Of a stretch of DNA of 64,000 nt, positions 34,419 through 43,079 are shown one piece after another. Origin of the DNA: G963665925 sp963678925 (GTDB lineage Bacteria; Bacillota; Clostridia; Peptostreptococcales; Acidaminobacteraceae). The DNA lies in NCBI GenBank assembly GCA_963678925.1, contig OY787533.1:4154001-4218000 (forward strand). The letters run 5' to 3'. The position numbers and the translations under genes are program-made. A model generated the notes under the pieces. That model did not search any database and was not told the origin of the DNA. It saw nothing but the letters and a program-made list of their open reading frames with translations. Position 1 is the first letter of the stretch. Every line of letters begins with the position of its first letter.

Positions 34419-34456
34419 TATAACACTTTATGACAGTTCTATAACAGCATTATACA
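34419..34456 (+). promoter_or_regulatory. Four direct repeats, probable response-regulator binding site
   Basis: TATAACA (34419), TATGACA (34429), TATAACA (34440) and TTATACA (34450) recur every 10-11 bases. This is the layout bound by tandem dimers of PhoB/OmpR-type regulators such as PhoP. They end 38 bases before TATAAT (34495-34500), a good activator position for the YjiH-type gene at 34542. Confidence 0.65.
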
Positions 34457-34541
34457 GAAGTGTCCATAATCAGAAAATTGCGAAATATACAATGTATAAT
34501 GTGCATGTAATCATAAAATACGGTCTCGATAGGAGGTAATT

Positions 34542-35879
34542 ATGGGAAAACCTGCAGAAAAATTATCGATGGATCAAGAGTTTAAGTTTGCTGCAACACC
34601 AGCAGACTGGATCAGATTCATTGGACTGAGTGCAATCGGAATATTTATGTTTTTCATACCGGTTACAATTGGTGGCAGCAGTACGATTCCGCTTGATCAT
34701 GCAGTTACATTTGTGAAAAACGGGGCACCGGCACTCATGCCATTTTATGGACTTCTGGTTATTGTTCTGGGAACAGTGTATCCCTTCTATACTAAAACAT
34801 GGAATAAGAATACGGTAACCACTGTGTTTTCACTGGCGAAAATAGTTGGACTGGGTGTTGCCTTCATGGCTGTTTTCAACTTTGGTCCAGCTTGGCTCTT
34901 TGAACCTGATATGGTGCCATTTTTGTACAATAAGCTCGTGATTCCAGTAGGTCTGATTGTTCCGCTCGGATCGGTATTTCTAGCATTTCTTGTGGGATAC
35001 GGCCTGCTTGAGTTTATAGGTGTCATTATGCAGCCAGTTATGAAGCCTATTTGGAGAACACCTGGTAGAAGTGCCATTGATGCGGTGGCATCATTTGTTG
35101 GCAGCTATTCAATTGGACTTCTGATAACAAACCGTGTTTACAAGGAAGGCAAATACACAGCAAAGGAAGCTGCAATCATCGCGACAGGATTCTCAACGGT
35201 TTCGGCGACATTTATGATAATTGTAGCGAAAACGCTGGGACTCATGGATATGTGGAATTTTTACTTCTGGTCGACACTGGTCATTACATTTGCAGTAACT
35301 GCCTTGACTGTCCGTGTCTATCCACTCGCTAAAAAGCCGGATACAAACTATTTTGGCGCATCCATTGAAGAGGAAAAAAGAGAAGGCAATATCTTTGCAA
35401 ATGCCTTTGAAGATGGACTGAAGGCGTCTTCTGAATCCCAGTCCCTTGCTAAAAATATTACTGATAACTTTGTAGATGGCTTCAAAATGGCCATGGGTAT
35501 TCTGCCATCCATACTGTCCATAGGACTTCTTGGACTTGTTTTAGCCAAATACACGCCTGTCTTTGATGTTTTAGGATACATTTTCTATCCTTTTACAGCT
35601 CTGCTGCAGCTTCCAGATGCCATGCTTGTCGCAAAAGCAAGTTCTCTTGAAGTCGCGGAAATGTTCCTGCCTGCACTACTGGTAAAGGAAGCGGCGCTTT
35701 TAGCCAAGTATGTTGTTGGCGTTGTGTCCGTATCAGCTGTACTTTTCTTCTCGGCATCGATTCCATGTATTCTGTCCACTGAGATTCCACTTTCAGTAAA
35801 GGACATTATCATTGTCTGGATTGAGCGTACGGTCTTTTCCTTAATTCTAGCAGCAATGGTTGGACATCTGTTTCTTTAA
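34542..35879 (+). CDS. YjiH family membrane protein (nucleoside-recognition/Gate domain)
   Basis: This 445-residue polytopic membrane protein has about ten hydrophobic segments. The YjiH-type pattern is visible in two Gate-like regions, around residues 175-225 (GRSAIDAVASFVGSYSIGLL) and 310-400. The transported compound is not known for the family. ATG 34542 follows GATAGGAGGT. It is set between the response regulator and the sensor kinase genes, and a regulator site lies upstream, so its expression is probably controlled by this two-component system. A transporter placed this way may handle the compound sensed by the kinase. Confidence 0.85.
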   Translation: MGKPAEKLSMDQEFKFAATPADWIRFIGLSAIGIFMFFIPVTIGGSSTIPLDHAVTFVKNGAPALMPFYGLLVIVLGTVYPFYTKTWNKNTVTTVFSLAKIVGLGVAFMAVFNFGPAWLFEPDMVPFLYNKLVIPVGLIVPLGSVFLAFLVGYGLLEFIGVIMQPVMKPIWRTPGRSAIDAVASFVGSYSIGLLITNRVYKEGKYTAKEAAIIATGFSTVSATFMIIVAKTLGLMDMWNFYFWSTLVITFAVTALTVRVYPLAKKPDTNYFGASIEEEKREGNIFANAFEDGLKASSESQSLAKNITDNFVDGFKMAMGILPSILSIGLLGLVLAKYTPVFDVLGYIFYPFTALLQLPDAMLVAKASSLEVAEMFLPALLVKEAALLAKYVVGVVSVSAVLFFSASIPCILSTEIPLSVKDIIIVWIERTVFSLILAAMVGHLFL

Positions 35880-35941
35880 CTGCTGACAGACTGGGGACGC
35901 TCAGGCTGAAAGGCAGCACAAACTTCAACAATCCATTTGAC

Positions 35942-35985
35942 CCGTTGTCCCTTACTGTGTTGGCAGCGGGTTTCTTTTGTTCTCA
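35942..35985 (+). terminator. Terminator after the YjiH-type gene
   Basis: CCCGTTG near 35942-35948 pairs, with one G-U pair, with CAGCGGG near 35965-35971. TTTCTTTT follows. Confidence 0.6.
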
Positions 35986-36029
35986 AGATCTAAAATATGG
36001 GCTACAATGATTAGGAAGGGGGGAGGACA

Positions 36030-37928
36030 ATGTCATTAAAGCGTAAAATCACATTTTTAATCAGTATGATGCTGATTATCATGATTCTAATTTCCATAAA
36101 GGCTATTTATACACAGTCCAGCAAAATACTCAATGAAGAAGCAGAAATCCGAATGACGGCCCAGTTGAGCCGAGCCAATGAAAACGTGAGTTTGCTCTTT
36201 AAGAGCATTGTGCTTGAAACGGAGAAGCTGAGTCTTGACAAGCATGTGAAGGACTACTTTACCGGGGCGATTACAGGCGCAGAAAGTGATACCTACCTGA
36301 CACAGCTCATGGATGATATGAACCATATCAGACCTGTTTATATGGACCTTTTCCTGGTGGACCACAATGGCATCATTGTAACTGCAGCAATGGCTGAAGC
36401 GGTGGGGGTAGATGTCAATGGTCGCCAGTACTATAAGCATGCTGTGGAAATGAAGGAAATCAATACGAGTGATATTATTCTGAGTCGGGCAGACCAGACA
36501 CAGATTGTCATAACCCTTACACCTACTTACGGAAATGATGGAGAGGTTTTAGGATATACAGGCATTGCAATATTTGCCACCTACTTTTCAGATTTTCTAT
36601 CTGATTTCGAAACCAACGACGAGAGCCGATATATAATTGTAGACTCATACGACAAGATTGTATCGCACCCTAACAAGGACATGATTTCAATGCAGTTTGA
36701 TAACTTTGGCCTGGGCGATATTGAAGCGGTGCAGGGGGACCAAACCTATGTCATGACTAAAATCGATGGTCAAGCAAATATTGTTATGGAAAGACATCTG
36801 GACTTTAACAATTGGCGCATTGTTTCCTATATGGAGGCCGATAAGATCTACAGCAAATCGCGCGAGGTTTCCTATACCATGTTTCGAATTGGGATTGTCT
36901 TTGTGCTGATTGCCATAGCCATGGGCATATACATTACCAACTTTGTCTCAAAGCCCATAGTTGAAATTACAGAAACCATCAACAAGATTATTGATGAAGA
37001 GGCCCTCTATAAGACAAGCATGATCAACATGCTTCCCTTTGAACGATTGGAAACACGCCATGACACAGCTGTAGCTCAGAATGAACCTAAGGAAATCAGT
37101 AACTTTAGGGTAGCCATGCTGGGTTTCAAAGGAGTTCTTGAGCGGGGTGCCAAGAACTTTGATATTGAGAACAGAAAGCTGAAAACCTTCATCGATACCA
37201 TGTACGATGAGCTGGATGATATCAATAATAGAAACCTGGATTTCATTTCTACCTTATCGCATGATATACGTACACCCCTTACGCTGATTAAAGGCTATGC
37301 AAGGGGGCTTGAAAGTGGTGAGGTCATTGACGGGGCAATGGAAGACAAGTTCAAGTCTGGAATTGTGAAGAGCGCCAATGACATTGAGAATCTCATTTAC
37401 AACGTGCTTGACTTTGCCTATGAAGTCGGTGACAAAAGTGTGCTCAACAAGAAGGAATACGGTGTACGAGAAGCAGTTGACCAGATTCTGTTTGAAGTCA
37501 GCCAGCTTTATGCCGAGGAAGAACGGGAAATCCGCTATAAGGTTGATGCCTTTGATCGGCCAAGTGACATTGAAGAAAAGAAGGTAGTTATTGATTTGAT
37601 GAATATCAGCCGTGTGCTGATTAACCTGATCAACAACAGTTTAAAGTACTCCGTCAAGGGGGACAGCATCATACTAAGCATACAAAACTGGCAGGACAAA
37701 ATCCGATTTGAAGTCTATGATACTGGAAAAGGCATTCGGGATGGAGAACTTGAAAAAATTACGGATATTTTCTATAGAACTGAAGACTCCAAAGATAAGA
37801 AGGGCTATGGTCTTGGGCTCTACATCAGCAATCAGATTCTAAGCGGGCATGAAATACCGCTTGCCATAGAATCGGAGTACACTGAATATACTAGGATAAG
37901 CTTTGAAATTCCAGTCATTACAGTGTAG
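36030..37928 (+). CDS. Cache-domain sensor histidine kinase
   Basis: This 632-residue membrane kinase has a helix at 7-27, an extracellular double-Cache sensor (about 35-280, with the 'NGRQYYKHAVEM' motif), a second helix near 288-308, and a HAMP-like linker. A HisKA domain has H411 in LSHDIRTPLTLIKG. The ATPase domain shows NLINNSLKYS, DTGKGI and GYGLGLYIS. ATG 36030 follows AAGGGGGGAGG. It is separated from its likely partner regulator (33646-34332) by the YjiH-type gene. Double-Cache domains bind small molecules such as amino acids or carboxylates; the ligand here is unknown. Confidence 0.92.
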   Translation: MSLKRKITFLISMMLIIMILISIKAIYTQSSKILNEEAEIRMTAQLSRANENVSLLFKSIVLETEKLSLDKHVKDYFTGAITGAESDTYLTQLMDDMNHIRPVYMDLFLVDHNGIIVTAAMAEAVGVDVNGRQYYKHAVEMKEINTSDIILSRADQTQIVITLTPTYGNDGEVLGYTGIAIFATYFSDFLSDFETNDESRYIIVDSYDKIVSHPNKDMISMQFDNFGLGDIEAVQGDQTYVMTKIDGQANIVMERHLDFNNWRIVSYMEADKIYSKSREVSYTMFRIGIVFVLIAIAMGIYITNFVSKPIVEITETINKIIDEEALYKTSMINMLPFERLETRHDTAVAQNEPKEISNFRVAMLGFKGVLERGAKNFDIENRKLKTFIDTMYDELDDINNRNLDFISTLSHDIRTPLTLIKGYARGLESGEVIDGAMEDKFKSGIVKSANDIENLIYNVLDFAYEVGDKSVLNKKEYGVREAVDQILFEVSQLYAEEEREIRYKVDAFDRPSDIEEKKVVIDLMNISRVLINLINNSLKYSVKGDSIILSIQNWQDKIRFEVYDTGKGIRDGELEKITDIFYRTEDSKDKKGYGLGLYISNQILSGHEIPLAIESEYTEYTRISFEIPVITV

Positions 37929-37973
37929 GATATAGATATGCACAAGCGCATTATTTTGGACTTGGAGGAAAAT

Positions 37974-38135
37974 ATGGAAACAGTATTTTATAAGTGTCAG
38001 ACGTGTGGCTTTGTACATCAGGTGCCGTCTTATTGGAGTGGATATGCTCCAGACGAGGAAATCGAGATGGAACATGTCAATTTAGAAACCAAGGAAATGT
38101 GTGAAGATAAGGTTTTGAAGCTGATAGAAACATAA
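37974..38135 (+). CDS. Small zinc-ribbon-like protein
   Basis: This 53-residue soluble protein begins METVFYKCQTCGFVHQVP, with a CxxC pair at residues 8-11, and has one more cysteine (MCEDK) near residue 42. The rest is acidic. It may bind a metal, but a full four-ligand set is not evident. ATG 37974 follows TTGGAGG; an in-frame ATG at 37938 has no ribosome site. It lies 45 bases after the kinase gene and is probably cotranscribed. The family is not recognised. Confidence 0.6.
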   Translation: METVFYKCQTCGFVHQVPSYWSGYAPDEEIEMEHVNLETKEMCEDKVLKLIET

Positions 38136-38148
38136 ATTAAGGCATTTG

Positions 38149-38182
38149 AAAAAAGCTCAAGAGATGAATCTTGAGCTTTTTT
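38149..38182 (+). terminator. Terminator after the small zinc-ribbon gene
   Basis: AAAAGCTCAAGA and TCTTGAGCTTTT form a strong stem with a six-base loop, followed by more T. Its 3' T-run is shared with the left arm of the next inverted repeat. Confidence 0.88.
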
Positions 38183-38222
38183 GGCATTCTAATCCAATTT
38201 GAAGGACTAGAATGCCAAAAAA
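38177..38222. repeat. Long perfect inverted repeat upstream of the gntR-type gene
   Basis: TTTTTTGGCATTCTA (38177-38191) is the exact complement of TAGAATGCCAAAAAA (38208-38222), separated by 16 bases. It overlaps the preceding terminator by six bases, so the two structures exclude each other in RNA. The inner ends, ATTCTA and TAGAAT, are half-sites of the operator at 38231. Confidence 0.75.
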
Positions 38223-38230
38223 TGAGCAAG

Positions 38231-38242
38231 ATTCTATAGAAT
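38231..38242. promoter_or_regulatory. Operator-like palindrome at the gntR-type gene promoter
   Basis: ATTCTATAGAAT is a perfect 12-base palindrome. It abuts a probable promoter, TTGTTG (38242-38247) and TAGTAT (38265-38270) with 17 bases between. The same palindrome occurs at 38992-39003. Its form resembles operators of the FCD subgroup of GntR regulators. Confidence 0.72.
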
Positions 38243-38342
38243 TGTTGAATTTAAGGACTGAATCTAGTATATTGATTATGCATGTAAGGTGTTCATGTAA
38301 AAATTATGTAAATTACGTACTATGAAAGGACAATCTGCATAT

Positions 38343-38960
38343 ATGCTGAAAGAAACCATGAGTGACTATGTTTACAGAATCCTGAAAAGGAAAATAATTT
38401 CTGGCGTATACGGACCAGGCTCGAAAATCACTGAAACGGGAATAGCCAAGGAACTGGAAGTCAGTGCCACACCGGTTCGAGAAGCCTTTAAGCGTCTAAG
38501 TTCAGAAGGTTTCGTCGAAAGCATACCATTTAAAGGCATACATGTTAAATATTATACAGAACATGAAGTGGAACAGGCTTATGAAGCCAGGGCGAAAATA
38601 GAGGCACTTGCCGTCAAGCTGTTTATCGAACGAATGACGCCAAAAATGATAAGCAGTCTTGAAGCGATCATGAAGACTGCTGAAATGGAAAGTGATTTAC
38701 ATGTCTATGAACGTGTGTATTCATTTCATGAGTTCATCATTCTTGAGTGCCAGAGCGACATTGTCTATCGACTCCTGTCATCAATCAATGCGGTGATTGA
38801 TGTGGATAGAGCAATCCATATGGCTAAGCAGGTAGATGATTCCCAGACTATAAAAGACCACCAGTTCCTTCTTGATGCAATCAAAAATAGAGATATAAAC
38901 ACGGCGCAGCAGCGAATGGAACGGATTTCGATTTCAAATTATAAGTGCATAACTTCTTGA
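38343..38960 (+). CDS. GntR family transcriptional regulator (FCD/FadR subgroup)
   Basis: This 205-residue protein has an N-terminal winged helix (about 5-70; IISGVYGPGSKITETGIAKEL, SATPVREAFKRLSSEGFV) and an all-helical FCD ligand domain (about 85-200). The usual metal-binding acidic and histidine residues appear in part (HEFI, HQFLLDAI). Such regulators respond to small organic acids. ATG 38343 was chosen for GAAAGGA upstream; ATG 38322 is an in-frame alternative without a site. Matching palindromes before this gene and before the next chemoreceptor gene suggest it represses both. Confidence 0.88.
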   Translation: MLKETMSDYVYRILKRKIISGVYGPGSKITETGIAKELEVSATPVREAFKRLSSEGFVESIPFKGIHVKYYTEHEVEQAYEARAKIEALAVKLFIERMTPKMISSLEAIMKTAEMESDLHVYERVYSFHEFIILECQSDIVYRLLSSINAVIDVDRAIHMAKQVDDSQTIKDHQFLLDAIKNRDINTAQQRMERISISNYKCITS

Positions 38961-38971
38961 GTATTTCCAGA

Positions 38972-39010
38972 TAGAATTTTTTGTTGGGAAAATTCTATAG
39001 AATATACAAT
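38972..39010 (+). promoter_or_regulatory. Chemoreceptor promoter with gntR-type operator
   Basis: TTGTTG (38981-38986) and TACAAT (39005-39010) are 18 bases apart. The palindrome ATTCTATAGAAT (38992-39003) fills the spacer, so a bound repressor would block the promoter. A second inverted repeat, TAGAATTTT (38972-38980) with AAAATTCTA (38989-38997), overlaps the operator. Confidence 0.72.
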
Positions 39011-39055
39011 GTACAAAACGTGTGTGGGCACACAAAGGGTATCTATGGAGGGACT

Positions 39056-41053
39056 ATGGGTAAATTAGCAATCAAAAAGAGTTTGAGAAAGACGGTACTG
39101 CAGATTTTCGTTGTTGTTTTATCACTTGTTATGGTCAGTGTGTTTTTTCTGACCACGTACATCTTTTCTGAAGTTCTGAAGTACAGCAACAAGGAACTGG
39201 CTAAGAGCGTGAGTCATGAAGTGAGTTCGTCAGTTGATAACTATCTGAAAGGCTATGAAATGATTGTGGAAAGTCTTGCAAAGCAGGACATTTTCTCTGA
39301 CTACAAGGCAGACGACAATAGGACGCTGATCAGGGATACGCTTAAGAGCTTCGCCAGTCAGGAGAGCGATCTGTTCTATATTTATTATGGAACAGAGGAT
39401 GGGGAGATGTTTGTGCTTCCTGACAATTCCTATAAGAGAAGCAGCCCAAAATCACAGCAGTGGTATGTGAATGGGAAGCTCGCAGAAGGCTTTACATGGT
39501 CAAATCCTTATTATGATAATGCAACAGGGGAGTATGTCGTAACAGCTTGTCAGCCGGTCTATAAGCAGGGGGTCCTCCAGGGTGTGATAGGCATTGACAT
39601 ATCTCTTCAGATGCTGATGGATAAGGTGAATGACATTACAATCGGCGAAAAGGGCTATGCTTTCATCGTGGATAAGAATCAAGTGGTGCTAGCGCATCGT
39701 AATCCTGAAATTGTGGGAACCATAACGGATGTACCGGAGCTCGTAGACGCATTAATCGGAAACGGACCGGATGATTTTGATTACGCATTTATAGAAAATG
39801 GAGTAGAAAAATCAAAGTTCGCTTCACTGGATCATCTGACGAATGCTGACTGGGCAGTCATTTCAACCATGTATTACGATGAGGTTGAAGAAGGCGTAAA
39901 CGCTATTGCGAAGTTCTTCGTTGCAGCAGCACTTGCGGCCATACTCCTTGCAGTTGTGCTTGTTTTTCTTGCTACGCGAAAGTTTAACAGGAACATACGT
40001 AGTCTCGTTGAAACCATGACACAGGCAAAAAGTGGTGACATGCGCGCAAGGGCAGAATTTACGAGCCATGATGAAATTGGACTGCTTGCTCAATATTTCA
40101 ATGAAATGATTGAAGACATTGGAGCGCTCGTTGGCAATATCCACTCGGGCTCGGAAACGCTTCTGGACGTTTCAGAAAATCTCGCTGCTATGAGCGAAGA
40201 AGTCACAGCATCGGCTGAAGATATTAGCAAGACTGTTGAAGAAATCACACTAGGCTCTCAAAATCAAGCGAATGATTCTGAGCAAAGCGTCATGCTGGCA
40301 ATGTCACTTGCAGATAAATTCAAGCATTTGGAAAGCTTTACTGCAGACATGCAAAGTACGGTTGAAAGCTCTGATCAAGTTTATAATACAGGACTTGAAT
40401 CCATTTCGAACCTTCAAATGAAAAATGAAACCGCCAATGCGGCAAATCAGGGCATAGAACGCGTAATCCTTGAACTTGACAGCAAGACGGGTGAAATCAC
40501 AACCATTCTACAAGCCATTTCAGCCATCTCAGTTCAAACCAATCTTCTGGCCCTCAACGCGTCTATTGAAGCGGCGAGAGCGGGTGAACACGGTCGAGGA
40601 TTCGCAGTGGTAGCAGACGAAATACGAAAACTGGCTGAAGAATCTGCTCAGTCAGCAAATGAAATCGCCTTGATCATGACGCGTATCGGTGATGGTGTGA
40701 AAGAAACCGTTGAAAGTATGACGTCTTTGAAGTCAATTTCTGACGAGCAGACCCAAGCCGTTGAGGTTTCCATTGAAGCCTTTGAAGCACTCAAGGCTTC
40801 TTATGTAAAAATCAGTGCCTATATTGGTCATATTGTTACAGCAACACAAGCGCTTGAACTGGATAAGGACAAAATCATTACAAATATTGAAAACATCTCT
40901 GCAGTTACAGAAGAGACAGCAGCCTCTACGGAAGAAGTCAACGCCTCCATGGAACAGCAGGTAGGTGCCATAGATCAGGTCGCTCAGTTTGCCCAGAAGC
41001 TGAATGGTCTTTCAAGAGACATGCGGGAAGACGTAAGCAAGTTTAAAATCTAG
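39056..41053 (+). CDS. Methyl-accepting chemotaxis protein with double-Cache sensor
   Basis: This 665-residue transmembrane chemoreceptor has a first helix at about 13-37, a dCache sensor to about 278 (pattern QQWYVNGKLAEG; TACQPVYKQGVLQGVIGIDIS), and a second helix near 283-305. HAMP follows to about 365, and then the coiled-coil signalling domain with tip LLALNASIEAARAGEHGRG. ATG 39056 follows GGAGGG. The promoter carries the gntR-type operator, so receptor production is probably matched to the compound that the regulator senses. Double-Cache receptors often bind amino acids. Confidence 0.93.
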   Translation: MGKLAIKKSLRKTVLQIFVVVLSLVMVSVFFLTTYIFSEVLKYSNKELAKSVSHEVSSSVDNYLKGYEMIVESLAKQDIFSDYKADDNRTLIRDTLKSFASQESDLFYIYYGTEDGEMFVLPDNSYKRSSPKSQQWYVNGKLAEGFTWSNPYYDNATGEYVVTACQPVYKQGVLQGVIGIDISLQMLMDKVNDITIGEKGYAFIVDKNQVVLAHRNPEIVGTITDVPELVDALIGNGPDDFDYAFIENGVEKSKFASLDHLTNADWAVISTMYYDEVEEGVNAIAKFFVAAALAAILLAVVLVFLATRKFNRNIRSLVETMTQAKSGDMRARAEFTSHDEIGLLAQYFNEMIEDIGALVGNIHSGSETLLDVSENLAAMSEEVTASAEDISKTVEEITLGSQNQANDSEQSVMLAMSLADKFKHLESFTADMQSTVESSDQVYNTGLESISNLQMKNETANAANQGIERVILELDSKTGEITTILQAISAISVQTNLLALNASIEAARAGEHGRGFAVVADEIRKLAEESAQSANEIALIMTRIGDGVKETVESMTSLKSISDEQTQAVEVSIEAFEALKASYVKISAYIGHIVTATQALELDKDKIITNIENISAVTEETAASTEEVNASMEQQVGAIDQVAQFAQKLNGLSRDMREDVSKFKI

Positions 41054-41059
41054 TCCGTA

Positions 41060-41106
41060 GACCCTCACTTCACTAAGAACAAAAGGTAAGTGGGGATCTT
41101 TTTGTG
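41060..41106 (+). terminator. Terminator after the dCache chemoreceptor gene
   Basis: GACCCTCACTT (41060-41070) pairs with AAGTGGGGATC (41088-41098), with one mismatch and one G-U pair, followed by a T-run. Confidence 0.7.
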
Positions 41107-41317
41107 TCGGATTTTTCAAAATCCTTGACATGGGGGCATATTAAAGATAGGACTATATGACTAAAAGGCTCTAGGTATAAGTCGTAAGCTTTTGATTATA
41201 TTGCACTAAAATTGTGTATGAATGTATGAAGTAAGCGAAAGTGTGTATAATTATGTGTAGAGTGACAAAAAATACACAAATGAGTGGATTCAAATTGAAG
41301 ATTGGGAGACGTATCGT

Positions 41318-42670
41318 ATGTTTTTTAAGAGAAATGCCAAAGCTGAGACAAAAGAGGACAACATGGGCTGGTTAATGGTCCAGCTAAATGAAATAGCCAG
41401 TGGTACCAGGGTCTTGTTTGACAGCGAAAATGGCAATCAGGCTCAAGCGGTAACAGCACTTAATCAGATTCTGCAGAAAGAAGAAGTAGACACTGAGGAC
41501 TTGCTTCTGTGGATGTTTGATTTACTCATTGATCTGAGTCAAATGACTTATGTCAAAGAAATGTTAAAGAGTGTTGCACATCAGAATGAAATCGTAGAAG
41601 GGGTATCTTCAACGAGCCAGGAAGTCGCTGCATCTGTTGAAGATGTTTCAAACTTCATTATGAAATCAGCTGAAAAGTCACAGAATGCGTTTAAGCTCTC
41701 TGAGCGCAGTGTTGAAGAAGTCAAGGTCGTTATGAACGAGACCCTTGAAACTTCTAAGGCATTCAAGGCCATGGTCGGGGATATCCATACCATTACAAAT
41801 GAGATGGCTTCAATCAATGAAATGGTGGATATTATCAAGAGTATAGCTGATCAGACCAACCTGCTCGCACTCAATGCATCTATTGAGGCTGCAAGAGCGG
41901 GTGAGGCTGGAAGAGGCTTCGCAATTGTAGCAAGTGAAATCAAGAAGCTTGCGGACACGACTAAAGAGTCTGTTGCCTTTATTGAGAGCTCAACTTCGAC
42001 ACTGAACGTCAATATCAATGGCGCAGTCGAAAAAATTGAAAGTGCAGATGCGCGGTTTGAGAAGAATAAATCTCAGCTTGAAATACTGCAGTCGTGTATT
42101 TTTGACATGGGGACCTCCGTACGTGAAATCAGCGAGAATATGGAAAAAATCAGTGCAAATGTCGAGGAACAGACAGCGGCGACTGAAGAAGTTGCTTCGA
42201 GCATGACCGTACTTCTTGAAACGAGTCATGACTTGGAAGGGCGATGTCATGAGACCGCAAAGGGTCTATACGATCTGAGCACCAATATTGACAAGATGCG
42301 TATGGAAAACTGGGACAAGAAATCTGAACATGCAGAGGCATCTGAAATCATGATGTGTATAACAGACCACATCATGTGGTGTTGGCGCGTACACAATATG
42401 ATCCTGGGCCTTGAACAGCTTGACGTAAAAGATGTGAGTGATCATAAAAGCTGTAGGCTCGGAAAGTGGCTTGCGGCATACAGGACTGAGGACAATTCAA
42501 AGCTCAAGGCACTCAGAATGCTTGACAGTCCGCACGAGCAGCTTCATATCGAAGCCATCCATGCAATCAGTGCTTATAATGCAGGCGATATAAAAACTGC
42601 AGAATCGCATCTGGATGCCATGAACAGTTACTCAAAGCGTGTTGTGGAAGCACTCCATCTCATAAAATAA
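41318..42670 (+). CDS. Cytoplasmic chemoreceptor with C-terminal CZB zinc-binding domain
   Basis: This 450-residue protein has no membrane helix. A helical N-terminus (1-95) precedes the signalling domain with tip LLALNASIEAARAGEAGRG. The C-terminal 100 residues match the chemoreceptor zinc-binding (CZB) domain: H in DHIMWCWRVHN, C in DHKSCRLGKW, and HEQLH further on. CZB domains bind zinc through His and Cys and sense zinc or hypochlorous acid in other bacteria. A single-gene unit, ATG 41318 follows TTGGGAGACG and a strong terminator lies downstream. Confidence 0.9.
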   Translation: MFFKRNAKAETKEDNMGWLMVQLNEIASGTRVLFDSENGNQAQAVTALNQILQKEEVDTEDLLLWMFDLLIDLSQMTYVKEMLKSVAHQNEIVEGVSSTSQEVAASVEDVSNFIMKSAEKSQNAFKLSERSVEEVKVVMNETLETSKAFKAMVGDIHTITNEMASINEMVDIIKSIADQTNLLALNASIEAARAGEAGRGFAIVASEIKKLADTTKESVAFIESSTSTLNVNINGAVEKIESADARFEKNKSQLEILQSCIFDMGTSVREISENMEKISANVEEQTAATEEVASSMTVLLETSHDLEGRCHETAKGLYDLSTNIDKMRMENWDKKSEHAEASEIMMCITDHIMWCWRVHNMILGLEQLDVKDVSDHKSCRLGKWLAAYRTEDNSKLKALRMLDSPHEQLHIEAIHAISAYNAGDIKTAESHLDAMNSYSKRVVEALHLIK

Positions 42671-42726
42671 GGTGGATCGAAATAAGATAGATTGAAATAA
42701 GACAGTTTTTATCTATACCAATCAAG

Positions 42727-42768
42727 AGCCCGCCAACCTGAATTTTCAGGTTGGCGGGCTTTTTTATC
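42727..42768 (+). terminator. Terminator after the CZB chemoreceptor gene
   Basis: AGCCCGCCAACCTGAA and its complement TTCAGGTTGGCGGGCT form a 16-base-pair stem with a two-base loop (closing pairs would open), followed by a T-run. It is very GC-rich and strong. Confidence 0.92.
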
Positions 42769-42787
42769 AGCCGGGTTTTGAAATGGT

Positions 42788-42939
42788 TTAGTCTTTCATG
42801 CTAATCCGATTTCTGCCGTTCTCTTTCGAGTGGTAGAGCATTTCATCGTGCTGGTTGCATAAGATAGCAAAATGACAGTGATAAGAAAGTTTACAATCAT
42901 GACATAGTGAATGCGTTTTTTGAATTTTGTGTTTGGCAT
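42788..42939 (-). pseudogene. Remnant of a membrane diguanylate cyclase (GGDEF) gene
   Basis: On the complement, a good ribosome site (GGAAGGTGAC) and ATG at 42939 start a 46-residue frame whose first part is a membrane helix (KKRIHYVMIVNFLITVILL). In another frame, the last 60 bases read DEMLYHSKENGRNRISMKD and stop at 42788-42790. That is the usual end of a GGDEF domain. The central few hundred codons are missing and the two parts are out of frame. The start of a diguanylate cyclase has been joined to its end by a deletion; the product is not functional as a cyclase. Confidence 0.72.
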
Positions 42940-43079
42940 TTTGTCACCTTCCAGTTTTAATTTATTAGGGACATATATACCCATGCGGTGCGACAGAGAA
43001 ACGCCTATGAAAACAAGTGAAATGATGTTAAAATAGTACTAGATACTAATACCACATTTCAAATAGAGGGGGACTATTG

